A DNA stretch of 64,000 nt. Origin: Malachius bipustulatus. Taxonomy: Eukaryota; Arthropoda; Insecta; Coleoptera; Melyridae. Positions 1-9,172 of this stretch are shown in pieces. Location of the stretch: positions 10,704,014-10,768,013 of the forward strand of contig OU342638.1 in NCBI GenBank assembly GCA_910589415.1, in the 5' to 3' direction. The notes below the pieces were generated by a model. That model was not told where the DNA came from. It worked only from the letters and a program-made list of their open reading frames with translations, and did no database searches. The position numbers and the translations under genes are program-made. Position 1 is the first letter of the stretch. Every line of letters begins with the position of its first letter.

Positions 1-188
1 ATGCTCTTATGGCTACAAAATTCTGCGTATTGGTTGCGTTATGAAAATACCATCTAATAGTAGATTTTTTCCATTTTGCCTGGCTGCGTAGGGCAGGAAT
101 CGAAGGTAGACCGCATCGTGGACTCATCATACGTTCGGCGGTTTCAAGATTCATAGTTCCCGAGACGGGAAGGTTATGATCAAGTTGA

Positions 189-554
189 ATGTTTAAGAGT
201 CCGTCACTGACGATAGAAGAATTAAACGAAAGCACTGTCTTCGAATCTAAAACGTTCGTCTCTTCTATTTTGTCCACATTAAACGGTCGTATGTATCCGA
301 AGGTAATAAGAAAGTCTACTACAGAAGTAATGTTGCTACTGTCGATACTGGTGATATCGGATAAATTTAGCACTAATAATACGAACACTAAGAAAGGCGA
401 CGACATGATGAATAATATTAGGTATACTAATTTGCTAGAAATTATAACTCCATATTTATATGATAGAAATGCTTGTGATAATGCACACGAGCATGATAAA
501 ATTTTGATTCGCGAACAGAAATTTCTGCAAGTTAGATATTTTCAGCTGGAATAA
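189..554 (+). CDS. Hypothetical 121-aa ORF
   Basis: I do not recognise this protein. It opens at an ATG and ends at TAA. The middle is hydrophobic (residues about 45-58, rich in Leu, Ile and Val) and the C-terminal third is charged. No catalytic motif or zinc ligand set is visible. An AATAAATAAA run directly follows the stop and could act as a polyadenylation signal. It stands opposite to the minus-strand ORFs that follow. It may be a chance ORF or a remnant of a mobile element. Confidence 0.2.
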   Translation: MFKSPSLTIEELNESTVFESKTFVSSILSTLNGRMYPKVIRKSTTEVMLLLSILVISDKFSTNNTNTKKGDDMMNNIRYTNLLEIITPYLYDRNACDNAHEHDKILIREQKFLQVRYFQLE

Positions 555-572
555 ATAAATAAAAACTGCATG

Positions 573-803
573 TTATTCAGAAATTAATTTATCAAATATC
601 CAACAATACAATTTATAACAGTTATTAATGCTGCATTCATATTTCTTATCTTTATCATTACTTAAACACAACGGTTTGGATGCTTCGAAATTCGGGCAAT
701 TCATGCAATGTTCCTGGTTGATGACGTTGAGAGTTGGATCACAAGATAATAAATACTTCGCTTTCATTCTTTTTTTCATTTTAGATTTACTTGGAGCAAA
801 CAC
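573..803 (-). CDS. Hypothetical Cys-rich 76-aa ORF
   Basis: A short ORF with a basic N-terminus (KSKMKKRMKAK) and seven cysteines spread from residue 21 to about 67, including CMNC and ECSINNC. The spacing suggests disulfides or a metal site but matches no family I can name. It belongs to a series of compact, intronless minus-strand ORFs running to about 6.4 kb. The opposite-strand ORF over the same bases (628-840) has no family feature and is treated as a shadow. Confidence 0.25.
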   Translation of the reverse strand: MFAPSKSKMKKRMKAKYLLSCDPTLNVINQEHCMNCPNFEASKPLCLSNDKDKKYECSINNCYKLYCWIFDKLISE

Positions 804-840
804 ACAGTATTACGATTCCTTATCTACATATCAAACATAA

Positions 841-1261
841 TTATAAATTATAAGGTTATCAGTTTTTATGTGTCTAAATTGGTCTGCGACTTTATTTATT
901 TAGCCGACCATTCCTTTCTTTTAAGGATATGTACTTCCAATTATTAATCAGAAAAATATCAAGTTTGTATTTCAGCCTCTAGCATGACAGTCACACAGCT
1001 ACATTTTAAAGTGGATCAACAAGAATATATTAAAAGGTAGTCGAGGTGAGGAGGTGGGATGGAAAGAAGGACCTGATTCTGGGATATGGCCATCATGTAA
1101 TTATCAAGACTACGTGAAAACATATGAAATTGTAAAATCTCTAATTAGTTTTGAATTTTGATCTAGCTCTTCAATAAATAATTAAAATTGGGTGTTATAA
1201 TCAATAAAAAAAATAAAACAATCAAATATTTTTTAAATATTTTTTATTTTTAATAAAAAAT
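841..1261. other. AT-rich spacer, no gene seen
   Basis: No open frame of note on either strand. The stretch is AT-rich with short poly(A)/poly(T) runs and ends in an A/T tract (about 1205-1265) that contains AATAAA-like signals on the minus strand, just downstream of the next minus-strand gene remnant. Confidence 0.4.
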
Positions 1262-1263
1262 TA

Positions 1264-1562
1264 TTCTATCAATTTATACAATTCTGAATTGTTTAAAGTA
1301 TCCATCTTTGTTTGCCGCTCTTCTGCCGGCGACTCTAGATCATCTTCAAAAACAATTTCACATTCTGTGTCTTGTTGAATCGATTGAAGATTATAAGCTT
1401 AAGAGAGTATAACTGATTAAAGTCTCGATTCTCTAGCCATTTTAGCTCTAGAGCTTTCAGCTCTTTTAAAGGCTCTGGTGATTTAAAACATTTAGTTAAT
1501 TGAAACAGTTCATCAACTGTCAATAATTTAATTGTATCGTCAAGGATGTAGTAGAGAGACAT
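1264..1562 (-). pseudogene. Small acidic hypothetical protein, one frameshift
   Basis: An ATG at 1562 opens a frame rich in Leu, Lys and Glu (SPEPLKELKALELKWLEN). The first frame drifts into unrelated residues after about codon 55, near 1395. The other frame then continues with an acidic tail (TECEIVFEDDLESPAEE) and a stop near 1264, so the original protein was probably about 95-100 residues with one frameshift. Poly(A)-type signals follow the stop. No family is recognised. Size, strand and lack of introns resemble its neighbours. Confidence 0.3.
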
Positions 1563-2011
1563 GGTTTAATGTTGAGAAAACTGGAAAAACTATATCAGGA
1601 TATGTTAATGCTATAGACTTATACCTTCGTAATGTGAGGGTGGGGATAATATATTTTACACCAATTGTTGATTAGGTAAACGTTTTACATTGCACATTTT
1701 AGTCGGTGACCACCACATTTAAATTTTTCAAATTCTCTTATAAATCATAATTCTATGTAAAAATGTATAAATTTGAATTATAAATATATCTAATCCTAAT
1801 GAAATTACAATTATTTTAATTAAAATAATAATTGCAATATTATTTATAATTCAACTAAAAATCTACGACATTGTAACATGGTATTAACGGCCTTTGGACA
1901 GTTAATACCTAAGTTAATGAGAGTAAAATTAGGTATCCTAAGTGTCTGTTTCGTTTACGGGGAATACCGATACGCCACACCGTCTTCATACAAAAAGTAA
2001 ACATAACCATC
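1563..2011. other. Spacer without recognisable gene
   Basis: AT-rich DNA with no supported coding sequence. There are short self-complementary runs, for example around 1800-1860 (AATTAAAATAATTATT-like). It ends at the TA next to the foldback element. Confidence 0.4.
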
Positions 2012-3210
2012 TATACACCGTGTTTTATATTAAGTCGGCACTATTGCTAACTTCGTTATTATTTGAGCTAGAAAGTCGGTTAAATTAGCAAACTAGTAGT
2101 ATTTTTTCTCCTGAATAAAATGGCGAAAGCAGAAAAACAATTGAACATCGCGTTTTCGAGATATTCAAAAAAATGTAATTTTTTTAATGGAACACCCTAT
2201 GTATTTTTGGATGGATCGGTTGCAAATTTTTTTTAAAGGAAAAAGTCTTTATGCACTATGATCCTAAAATAATAAATTCACTGATTATTTATTATTTTAC
2301 TACTCCTAAAGTAGGCTGCGATAATTAATGTAATTTAGTGTACCTACCTACGTAATGTAGGGTAAAAAAAAAGTCGTCCTCAATAATGCATTTTTCAATA
2401 TAAAAATACACAAAAAAAGGAGTTGTTATATTGAAAAGGATTTAATTTTAAATAAACAAATAACAGAACTTGTCCGTGTTTTAAATTAAGTCGGCACTAT
2501 TGCTAACTTCGTTATTATTTGAGCTAGAAAGTCGGTTAAATTAGTAAACTAGTAGTATTTTTTCTCCTGAATAAAACGATGAAAACAGGAAAACAATTTA
2601 ACATCGCGTTTTCGAGATATTTAAAAAAATGAAAACATTTTTTATGGAACACCCTGTATATTTTTAGATGGATCGGTTGCAAATTTTTTTTTAAGGAAAA
2701 AGTCTCTATGCACTATGATCCTAAAATAATAAAATTTTACAACACAAATAAGTTCTGTTATTTGTTTATGTAAAATTAAATCCTTTTCAAGGTAACAACT
2801 CTTATTTTTAGTGTTTTTTTTTTTATTGAAAAATACACTATTGAGGATGACATAATTTTTTTACCTTACATTATGTAGGTACACTAAATTACAATAATTG
2901 TCGCAGCCTACTTTGGGAGTAATAAAATAATGAATAATTAATGAATTTATTATTTTAGGATCATAGTGCATAAAGACTTTTTCCTTAAAAAAAAATTTGC
3001 AACCGATCCATCTAAAAATATACAAGGTGTTCCATTAAAAAAATTACATTTTCTTGAATATCTCGAAAACGCGATGTTCAATTGTTTTTCTGCTTTCGCC
3101 ATTTTATTCAGGAGAAAAAATACTACTAGTTTGCTAATTTAACCGACTTTCTAGGTTAAATAATAACGTAGTTAGCAATAGTGCCGACTTAATATAAAAT
3201 GCGGTGTATA
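2012..3210. mobile_element. 1.2-kb foldback (long inverted repeat) element
   Basis: The left end reads TATACACCGTGTTTTATATT and the right end is its near-perfect reverse complement (...AAAATGCGGTGTATA). The arms pair for more than 400 bp: 2012-2475 with about 2735-3210. The loop side holds an extra direct copy of the outer arm (2478-2735), so the outer sequence occurs three times. There is no transposase ORF. The TA at both edges fits a TA target duplication, as in Tc1/mariner-derived MITEs. It inserted in the hemopexin-coding part of MMP-A, whose reading frame runs a few codons into the right arm. Confidence 0.8.
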
Positions 3211-4770
3211 ACTGAATGCTGTTACAGCGCCTAAAGGAATTTGTGGAAATTTAATATCAAAATATGTTCGATGGGAAATTGTTTTTGGAATAGGAAACTG
3301 ACAATCGTCTTGTTCGATTAATTCACCATTGTTAAGTGTAAAATAACTTAGAACGTTAAATGATGAAAATGCCGATGTCGCTTCTAAATCAATACCGTTT
3401 GCAAAATATCGTGATGTGTAATTATTAACAAGTCGTAGATTTTTATCTGAAACTTCATAAATATATTCTTTAGAAATTAGTACCACATTACCGCTGGGTC
3501 TTCGATAAATAGCATAAAAATGGGAAAAAATGAGTGTACGGTTGACTATCAATTTTCTTAGTGACTAAGTTAACAATAAAAACGGTCGGATGTTTAATAA
3601 TTTACAACCTACTATCTATAACTAAGTATTGCAAAGAAACAGGATTAAGAGTACATAAATTATTTGGTGAAATAATACTAGCTATTTTACGAATATTTTG
3701 TAACTCAATAACTTCGGCATAGCTGTCTAAGTATAAATGTGTCATTTATAAAAAAGAATTGTTTCTTCGGGTTAAAATATCCGTACATTAGACATGCGTT
3801 AGATCCAGAATGTCCTATACCGAAGACGTGAAATAGCTCATGAGTCCGCCATAACAACTACTCATCCAAGATCGAACACCTCTCGTCTCATCGGCAGTAA
3901 AAGGGCGAGAGGCAATAATGCAACCACCCTGCATCAAACGCGCAGCGCACAACCACATGATTGGTACCGGATGGCCCAGCCCCGCACTAACACCAAGAAA
4001 CTCCTCATCTCGAACATTCTTCCAAAAATAAATACCATCATACGAGTATGGAACAGAAGCTTTGTTTGATTCCATACTTTGAGTCTCCTTTTCCTTAACT
4101 TTCATATAATCCATAAACTTGTCTCGAACCCGCTCGTCTCGTTCAAAGTTGGCGAAAGTAGCAACTACGCCATCAGAGTACACATGATTATGCATGTTCT
4201 CTACAATCCCGTGCTTAGTTAAAGCGAATAATTCTCGCTTTTCACGCGAAATGCGGGCTTTTTTTATTTATCACAGAGCTAGAGTTAGCCAACAACCAGT
4301 ATAAGTCTTCTTCATCAAGGTGAATTTCTGCAGTTGATTCTCCGATGAACACTGTATGTGCAACGACGTATCCACTTCCAGAAAATTCATAAGAACACTT
4401 GGAAGATCTAGATTCAAGGTTGTGTTGTTTATCCATCGAAGTGATTAAAATTTTCGCATCGTTGATATTATCGGTGTACGAAAAATTCACGGGTATTATA
4501 GACTTGACATTAGCCATTGCCGTGGTAAAAGAAGAATTTATGATATAAGTCACTGTGTCAGCAAAGTTGATGAAATTTCTTGCAGATATAATGTCTTTAT
4601 TATTGCAATAGCGATGCGGGCGCCCGGCCAGTCTTTTTGTTGAAAATCCTCTAGCTTACTTAAAATTTTATCATGTACGTTCTCCTTATACCATGCTTTT
4701 ATATCTGTCAATAATTGAATTTCTAGTTGCAAATGTTTTTAAATCAATCTCTTCCGTCTTAGGCATGATA
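3211..4770 (-). pseudogene. Matrix metalloproteinase A (MMP-like), disrupted
   Basis: Read on the minus strand the matrixin order is visible: a cysteine-switch-like RYCNNKD near 4590, catalytic-domain sequence with SGSGYVVAHTVF and EIHLDEEDLYW (4390-4300), the zinc motif HELFHVFGIGHS (3807-3842), a hinge, and a hemopexin-like domain (FYAIYRRPSGNVVLIS, 3480-3520). The parts lie in different frames. A 370-bp foreign insert separates the EIHLDEED strand from the active-site helix, and the foldback element cuts the end. There are no introns, unlike typical insect Mmp genes, so a retrocopy or viral origin (some large insect DNA viruses carry MMPs) is possible. A second copy lies at 39.5-41.2 kb. 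The family is certain; the origin is inferred. Confidence 0.75.
3842..4211 (-). other. Foreign coding insert A (unidentified), inside MMP-A
   Basis: About 370 bp with an uninterrupted minus-strand frame and visibly higher GC than its flanks. The encoded protein has a charged helix-like N-terminal part (FERDERVRDKFMDYMKVKEK), then SYDGIYFWKN and MQGGCIIASRPFTADETR. It matches no retrotransposon domain I know. The flanking MMP sequence joins cleanly across it (LFALTK on one side, HELFHVF on the other) with no target duplication, poly(A) or LTR. A captured RNA-virus structural gene is one guess, unsupported by any motif I can name. Confidence 0.45.
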
Positions 4771-5485
4771 AAATTAGCAAAAAAACACACAGCATTAACT
4801 TTTAACGATGATTTTAATAATCATTTTTTTATTTTATTTGAATAAATACGGAAAGCTTTTTTCATGAATATCTCTGGGTCTAATATATGTAGATTAACTA
4901 TTGCCCCGAAAGAATTCTTGAATTAAAACAACTTTCCAAATCTTGCCATACTAAATTTCATCCTAGTTGATGGTTTTTTGTTTTTCCCACAGCCAATTTT
5001 CTCATGTTTACTATTATTCATTTGATTTAACTTACTCCTACGTCAACATAAATTAATAGACAGCTGCTATCTTTGCCTGACCTACACTCATATCCCAAAG
5101 CATTTGATTCGAGATAATGCTAACTTACTTATAGTTTTAAGCAAGATGAAACGAATTTAAAACATTTATACAATGACCACGTTTTCCAGACATGGAATAT
5201 TCTAAATTTTAAATAAAACAGTTAAAACACTGTTTTAGCTGTTTATCCTGTTTTATTTACAATGGATATTATCAATGCAAGACGTACCGGTTCTAATATT
5301 TCTGCGTACTAATCATCATTCAGAACTGATTTGTTTGAGAAAAAATTAAACATTTATACGTATATATTATTCAAGATTTGATTACCCATATACACACCTG
5401 AAGTCCTACATTACGTTGTTTGTGTGGGGATAAAATAAACACATGTTTTGTAATACAACATACTTTATTAATAATAAATATTTTT
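4771..5485. other. Spacer, no gene seen
   Basis: AT-rich sequence with short hydrophobic or basic frames that are too broken to call. It may hold the 5' end of the MMP-A gene (a possible hydrophobic start near 4790). Poly(A)-type signals near 5430-5480 would serve the minus-strand membrane-protein ORF that follows. Confidence 0.4.
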
Positions 5486-5935
5486 TTATTGGATTAAAGT
5501 TTTATTGCCAGACATCCTTTTCATTATACCGATAACAAACATTAATATAGCAACTATTAAAACTAAAAATATTATCGAAATTCTTTGTTGAAATTTAGAA
5601 TTCAGATTTGTTATTTGTTCATAATCATCAAATTTTGTTACATTTTGCAACACTGCTTGCCAATCCTGACTAACAAAAGATTTTCCATTACTTAAAAAAT
5701 ATCTTATTTTGAAATATAATATATTCTCTTCGTTTTCCCCTGTAACTTTCCAAGTGCAGACAGGTATATTTCCCCATTGTCCAACGTCCATTCTGTTCCA
5801 ATCTTCGGGCCATTTGTCGGTGTCTGAATTATTGTAGCGAGCGGTTATGAACCACTCTCTTGTTTGATCGGGTCTTGTTGCTAGTAGCGTTTGATTGACA
5901 ATATTAGCAATGACAAGAAATGCAAAAATACTCAT
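5486..5935 (-). CDS. Small type I membrane protein, 149 aa
   Basis: The frame is intact from ATG to stop. The N-terminus (MSIFAFLVIANIVNQTLLAT) looks like a signal peptide. Residues about 20-112 form a Trp-rich ectodomain with one Cys (IPVCTWKV) and NXS/T sites (NNS, NVT). A hydrophobic span (about 117-139, IFLVLIVAILMFVIGI) follows, then a short basic tail (KRMSGNK). This is the plan of a small single-pass envelope or cell-surface protein. I do not recognise the family. It lies upstream of MMP-A on the same strand with AATAAA-like signals behind it. Being intact among decayed sequence is notable. Confidence 0.5.
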   Translation of the reverse strand: MSIFAFLVIANIVNQTLLATRPDQTREWFITARYNNSDTDKWPEDWNRMDVGQWGNIPVCTWKVTGENEENILYFKIRYFLSNGKSFVSQDWQAVLQNVTKFDDYEQITNLNSKFQQRISIIFLVLIVAILMFVIGIMKRMSGNKTLIQ

Positions 5936-6129
5936 ATTGGGGCTTTGAGCTCTGCATTAATAATAATATGATTAGATAATTACATGCACTTGTATATTTT
6001 TATTAAATTTTCATGCAATATATTTTAATAAGCATATTGTAAAACATTTGTTTTTCTTTAAGCACTACTTCTAGTTCTTTCAAATTCTTCTTAAGTTTTT
6101 TCAGTTTCTGATGAACCTGTTTACATACA

Positions 6130-6429
6130 TTATTCTTTAATAAATTTTATAGGAATAGTTTTGTTTGTTTCTGGTTCAGTTATTAAATAAAATCTTTCTT
6201 TTTTAAATTTTTCATTTAAATCATCTAGTTGTTCGATGAAACTAGAAAATCTTTTAGGTAAAAGAATAGGGCAGTCAAAATCTTCTAAATCTACTATTAT
6301 ACGTACCCCATACTGCATGGAAGTTGTTTTCATCTTTATTATTTTATATTTCTTCCCGACTTGCAGCTCTCTAGTTTTCTTCCAATTTCCGCTGCTACTG
6401 TTCAATTGTTTCAATAAATCTGAACTCAT
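6130..6429 (-). CDS. 99-aa OB-fold-like protein (unnamed insect/viral family)
   Basis: An intact small ORF. The pattern GKKYKIIKMKTT...YGVRIIVDLEDF...ILLPKRFSSF is that of a strand-rich OB-like barrel. I recall many short insect genome proteins of this type, repeated and of unknown function; single-stranded DNA binding is a plausible but unproven role. A Lys/Glu-rich stretch follows, with LITEPETNKTIPIKF at the end. It lies 0.2 kb upstream of the membrane-protein ORF in the same direction, so the two could come from one former virus or transposon. Confidence 0.5.
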   Translation of the reverse strand: MSSDLLKQLNSSSGNWKKTRELQVGKKYKIIKMKTTSMQYGVRIIVDLEDFDCPILLPKRFSSFIEQLDDLNEKFKKERFYLITEPETNKTIPIKFIKE

Positions 6430-6767
6430 TGTTGTTGTTTTTTTAGCTTACTGTCAGTGTACGAATATACTAAAGATCCTCTGGCAATCACAGTTTATAT
6501 ATTTTACTGCACTTTCCCCCGGAGCAAACAACTGAGTTTAGATTTTTCCACCAGTTTAGTTTGAATTATTGAATGAGTGGAGGTTTAATTTTCACGACCG
6601 AATTTAACGCCGGGAAATAAGTGAATAAGTGATACAGAAAGTAAAATAAGTGAAGTAACAGGACCGCTAAGCCAAGAGGCGTAAGTGGTAACTAGACAAA
6701 TCGTTAGCTACATATTATTAAACCGAGAATAAGTACTACAAAAGCATTAAAATGGTAAGTCTTTGCC

Positions 6768-8183
6768 ATGTCAGCCACGTCGGGCGGAGCCTCTCCGCCC
6801 GGCAATCTGCCTCTGGTTGATAACACGGATACGGATAAGGTAAATGATTTAGAAAATGTTTCTCAGGAAAATAATAATTTAACTAGATATCCTATGCATA
6901 TAGATGTTAATAATAAATATTCTATACACGATAAAGGTCCATTTTATGTGTATGTAGAAAGCACGGTAAATAATTTAGGCAAGTTATTCCCTATCAGGGT
7001 AGGCCACTATCTGAAAATAAATCAACTGTACACGAATGAAATTGTTGATATAAAGACAGTAGGTATAAATAGAGTTAAAGTGGAGACAAGAACTAAAGAA
7101 ACTGCTAACAATTTGGTACAAAATGAAAAACTGTTGCAACATAACTTGATAGCTTACGTTCCAAACTTTTTCACGCAGAAAAAAGGAGTAATTAGACAGG
7201 TTGACACATTCTTTGATGAATGCTATTTGATGGAGAACATAGAATGCTCCCAAAAAGTTATACGGGTAAATAGAATGAAGAGGAGAGTAGGTGCAAAAGA
7301 AAATGGCGAACCAATCTATCAAAATAGACAATTGGTCGTAGTAGTATTTCAGGGAACAACATTACCAAACTATTTAAGAATAAACAATGTGCAATTCGAG
7401 GTGGAGCCTTATATATATCCAGTGGTCCAATGTCTGTCATGTTTCAGATACGGGCACGTCAGTAGACAATGTAAAAGTTCTAATAAAAATGGAAAATGTA
7501 AGAAATGTGGTGAGGAACATCAAGCTGCAAATTGTACTAGCGTAACCGTTTACTGCATACACTGTAAGACTGACTCACACCCTACGGTTTCAAAAATTTG
7601 CCCTCTCTACTTAAAGCAAAAACGCGTTAAAGAAATAATGTCACTGCGAAATGTATCTTTTAAGGAAGCAGAGAAGATCGAAGAAAACCCCACATACGCA
7701 ATCGCGACAAAAAATAGATTTGATCTCCTACAAGAAAGCAATGCTTTCCCACCACTACGCAACCCGTCAAATACATCAACAGAAAACAAACAACCACAAG
7801 AAACATATCTGAGAAATCCACAGTCACAAAGACAACACTCTCAAAGACATTAGTCTAAACCGCGACCACTTAGTTTCACAACCGACAACCCCGCCAAACG
7901 GTCACCTACAACTCTACATCCCCATAAAAAAAGCGTCCCCGTCATTCCCAATCCACACAGAAATGAACTCATAGAGTACAAGGAAACAATCTTAGATAAA
8001 GTGACACACTTTATAGGGAAACTGCTAGGACAGATCCTAACTAAAGTAGACCCTGATGATTTTGATATGGGAAACATCAACATAAAGCAGGTATTGTCTA
8101 ATATTATAATGGGTGAGAATGAGAATGATCAAGGTGAGGATATGATCTTAGCTAGCGACTGCGACAATGATTCCACATACTGA
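6768..8183 (+). pseudogene. LINE ORF1 nucleic-acid-binding protein, one internal stop
   Basis: Starts at an ATG at 6768. A 200-residue N-terminal region has the jockey/I-type ORF1 fold pattern (FPIRVGHYLKINQ, VPNFFTQKKGVIRQV). Three CCHC knuckles follow: CLSCFRYGHVSRQC (about residue 221), CKKCGEEHQAANC and CIHCKTDSHPTVSKIC. A TAG at 7851-7853 ends the first open stretch at 361 aa, but the same frame runs on to 8183 with a Pro-rich then acidic tail, so the original ORF1 was about 471 residues. It overlaps the start of ORF2 by 17 bases. The role in the family is to bind and chaperone the element RNA. Confidence 0.85.
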
Positions 8184-9172
8184 TAGATCTCAAAGCTTAA
8201 ATATTATTCAGTGGAATGCGAGATCGATAAAACAGAACAAGCCTAGTCTATGTAACTATATTCACTTAAATCCTGTAGATATTGCTCTGGTCAGCGAAAC
8301 ATGGCTCCGAAAATCTGACAAATTCAATCTAAAAAAATATAAAATGGTGCGGTGTGATCGCACAGAAGGTAGGGGAAATAGGGGAGGCACAGCCATATTA
8401 GTGGCTGATTCCAACATTCCCTGCCTAATAAGGTCGATATATGCGGCATCAAGCTCACCCGTGGTAATGTAATTTTAATAAGTATTTATAAGCCACCAAA
8501 TGTAGCAGTGTCGCAGAGGGAGTGGTTCTCCCTGTTTTCAAAGTGGCAACAAGAAAACGTTGTTATTGGGGGCGACTTTAACTGTCACCATGTCGCATGG
8601 GGCTCAGAAAAGGTTACGGCAGCTGGCCAAAAGCTTTATGACGCATTGGACAGTATCAGTAATATGCTAGTATTGAATGATGGCAGACAAACCTTAGTGA
8701 CAAGGCCGGTAGAGTCGCCCTCCGCGATAGACTTAATCATTGTTAGTAACCGAATAGCTTGTGAGATAGATTGGAATGTTCACCAGGAGACACTGGGATC
8801 TAATCATTATTTAATTTCGATCACGTTATATAGGAAATACGAAACACTCGAGAAACATCCCTACCTTAAGTGGAAAGAGGCCAGTGCCGACTGGCATGAG
8901 TTCCAATCTGTCCTAGACAATAATTTGGTGGAAGTAATGTAGTCACTAGTGAAGGTAAATTTAATACATTATTAAACGCCCTAACATTAGCTTGTAATAA
9001 AAGTATGAAAGAGTATAAAATTTGTAAGAAAGGATCCATTAAACCACCTTGGTGGGATGAAGAATGTTCTAATATGTTTAAGAGAAGAAAGAAAGCTTTA
9101 ATGTCATACAGAAGGCAATCCAACATTGAAAACTACATAAAGTATAAAGAAGTGGAAGCAAAAGTTAACTAG
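8167..9172 (+). pseudogene. LINE ORF2, endonuclease domain (frameshifted)
   Basis: APE-type endonuclease, the enzyme that nicks target DNA for target-primed reverse transcription. Motifs seen: LNIIQWNARSIKQN at the start, ALVSETWLR, then in the next frame GGDFNCHHVAWGS (the D-N pair of the active site), SAIDLIIVS and SNHYLISITL. Frameshifts lie near 8470 and 8940 and a TAG at about 9170 separates this part from the RT. The start at 8167 overlaps the end of ORF1, as usual for I-type elements. Confidence 0.8.

Noticed and set aside
628..840. 70-codon plus-strand ORF
   Set aside because: Antiparallel to the Cys-rich minus-strand ORF, with a hydrophobic peptide of no recognisable type.
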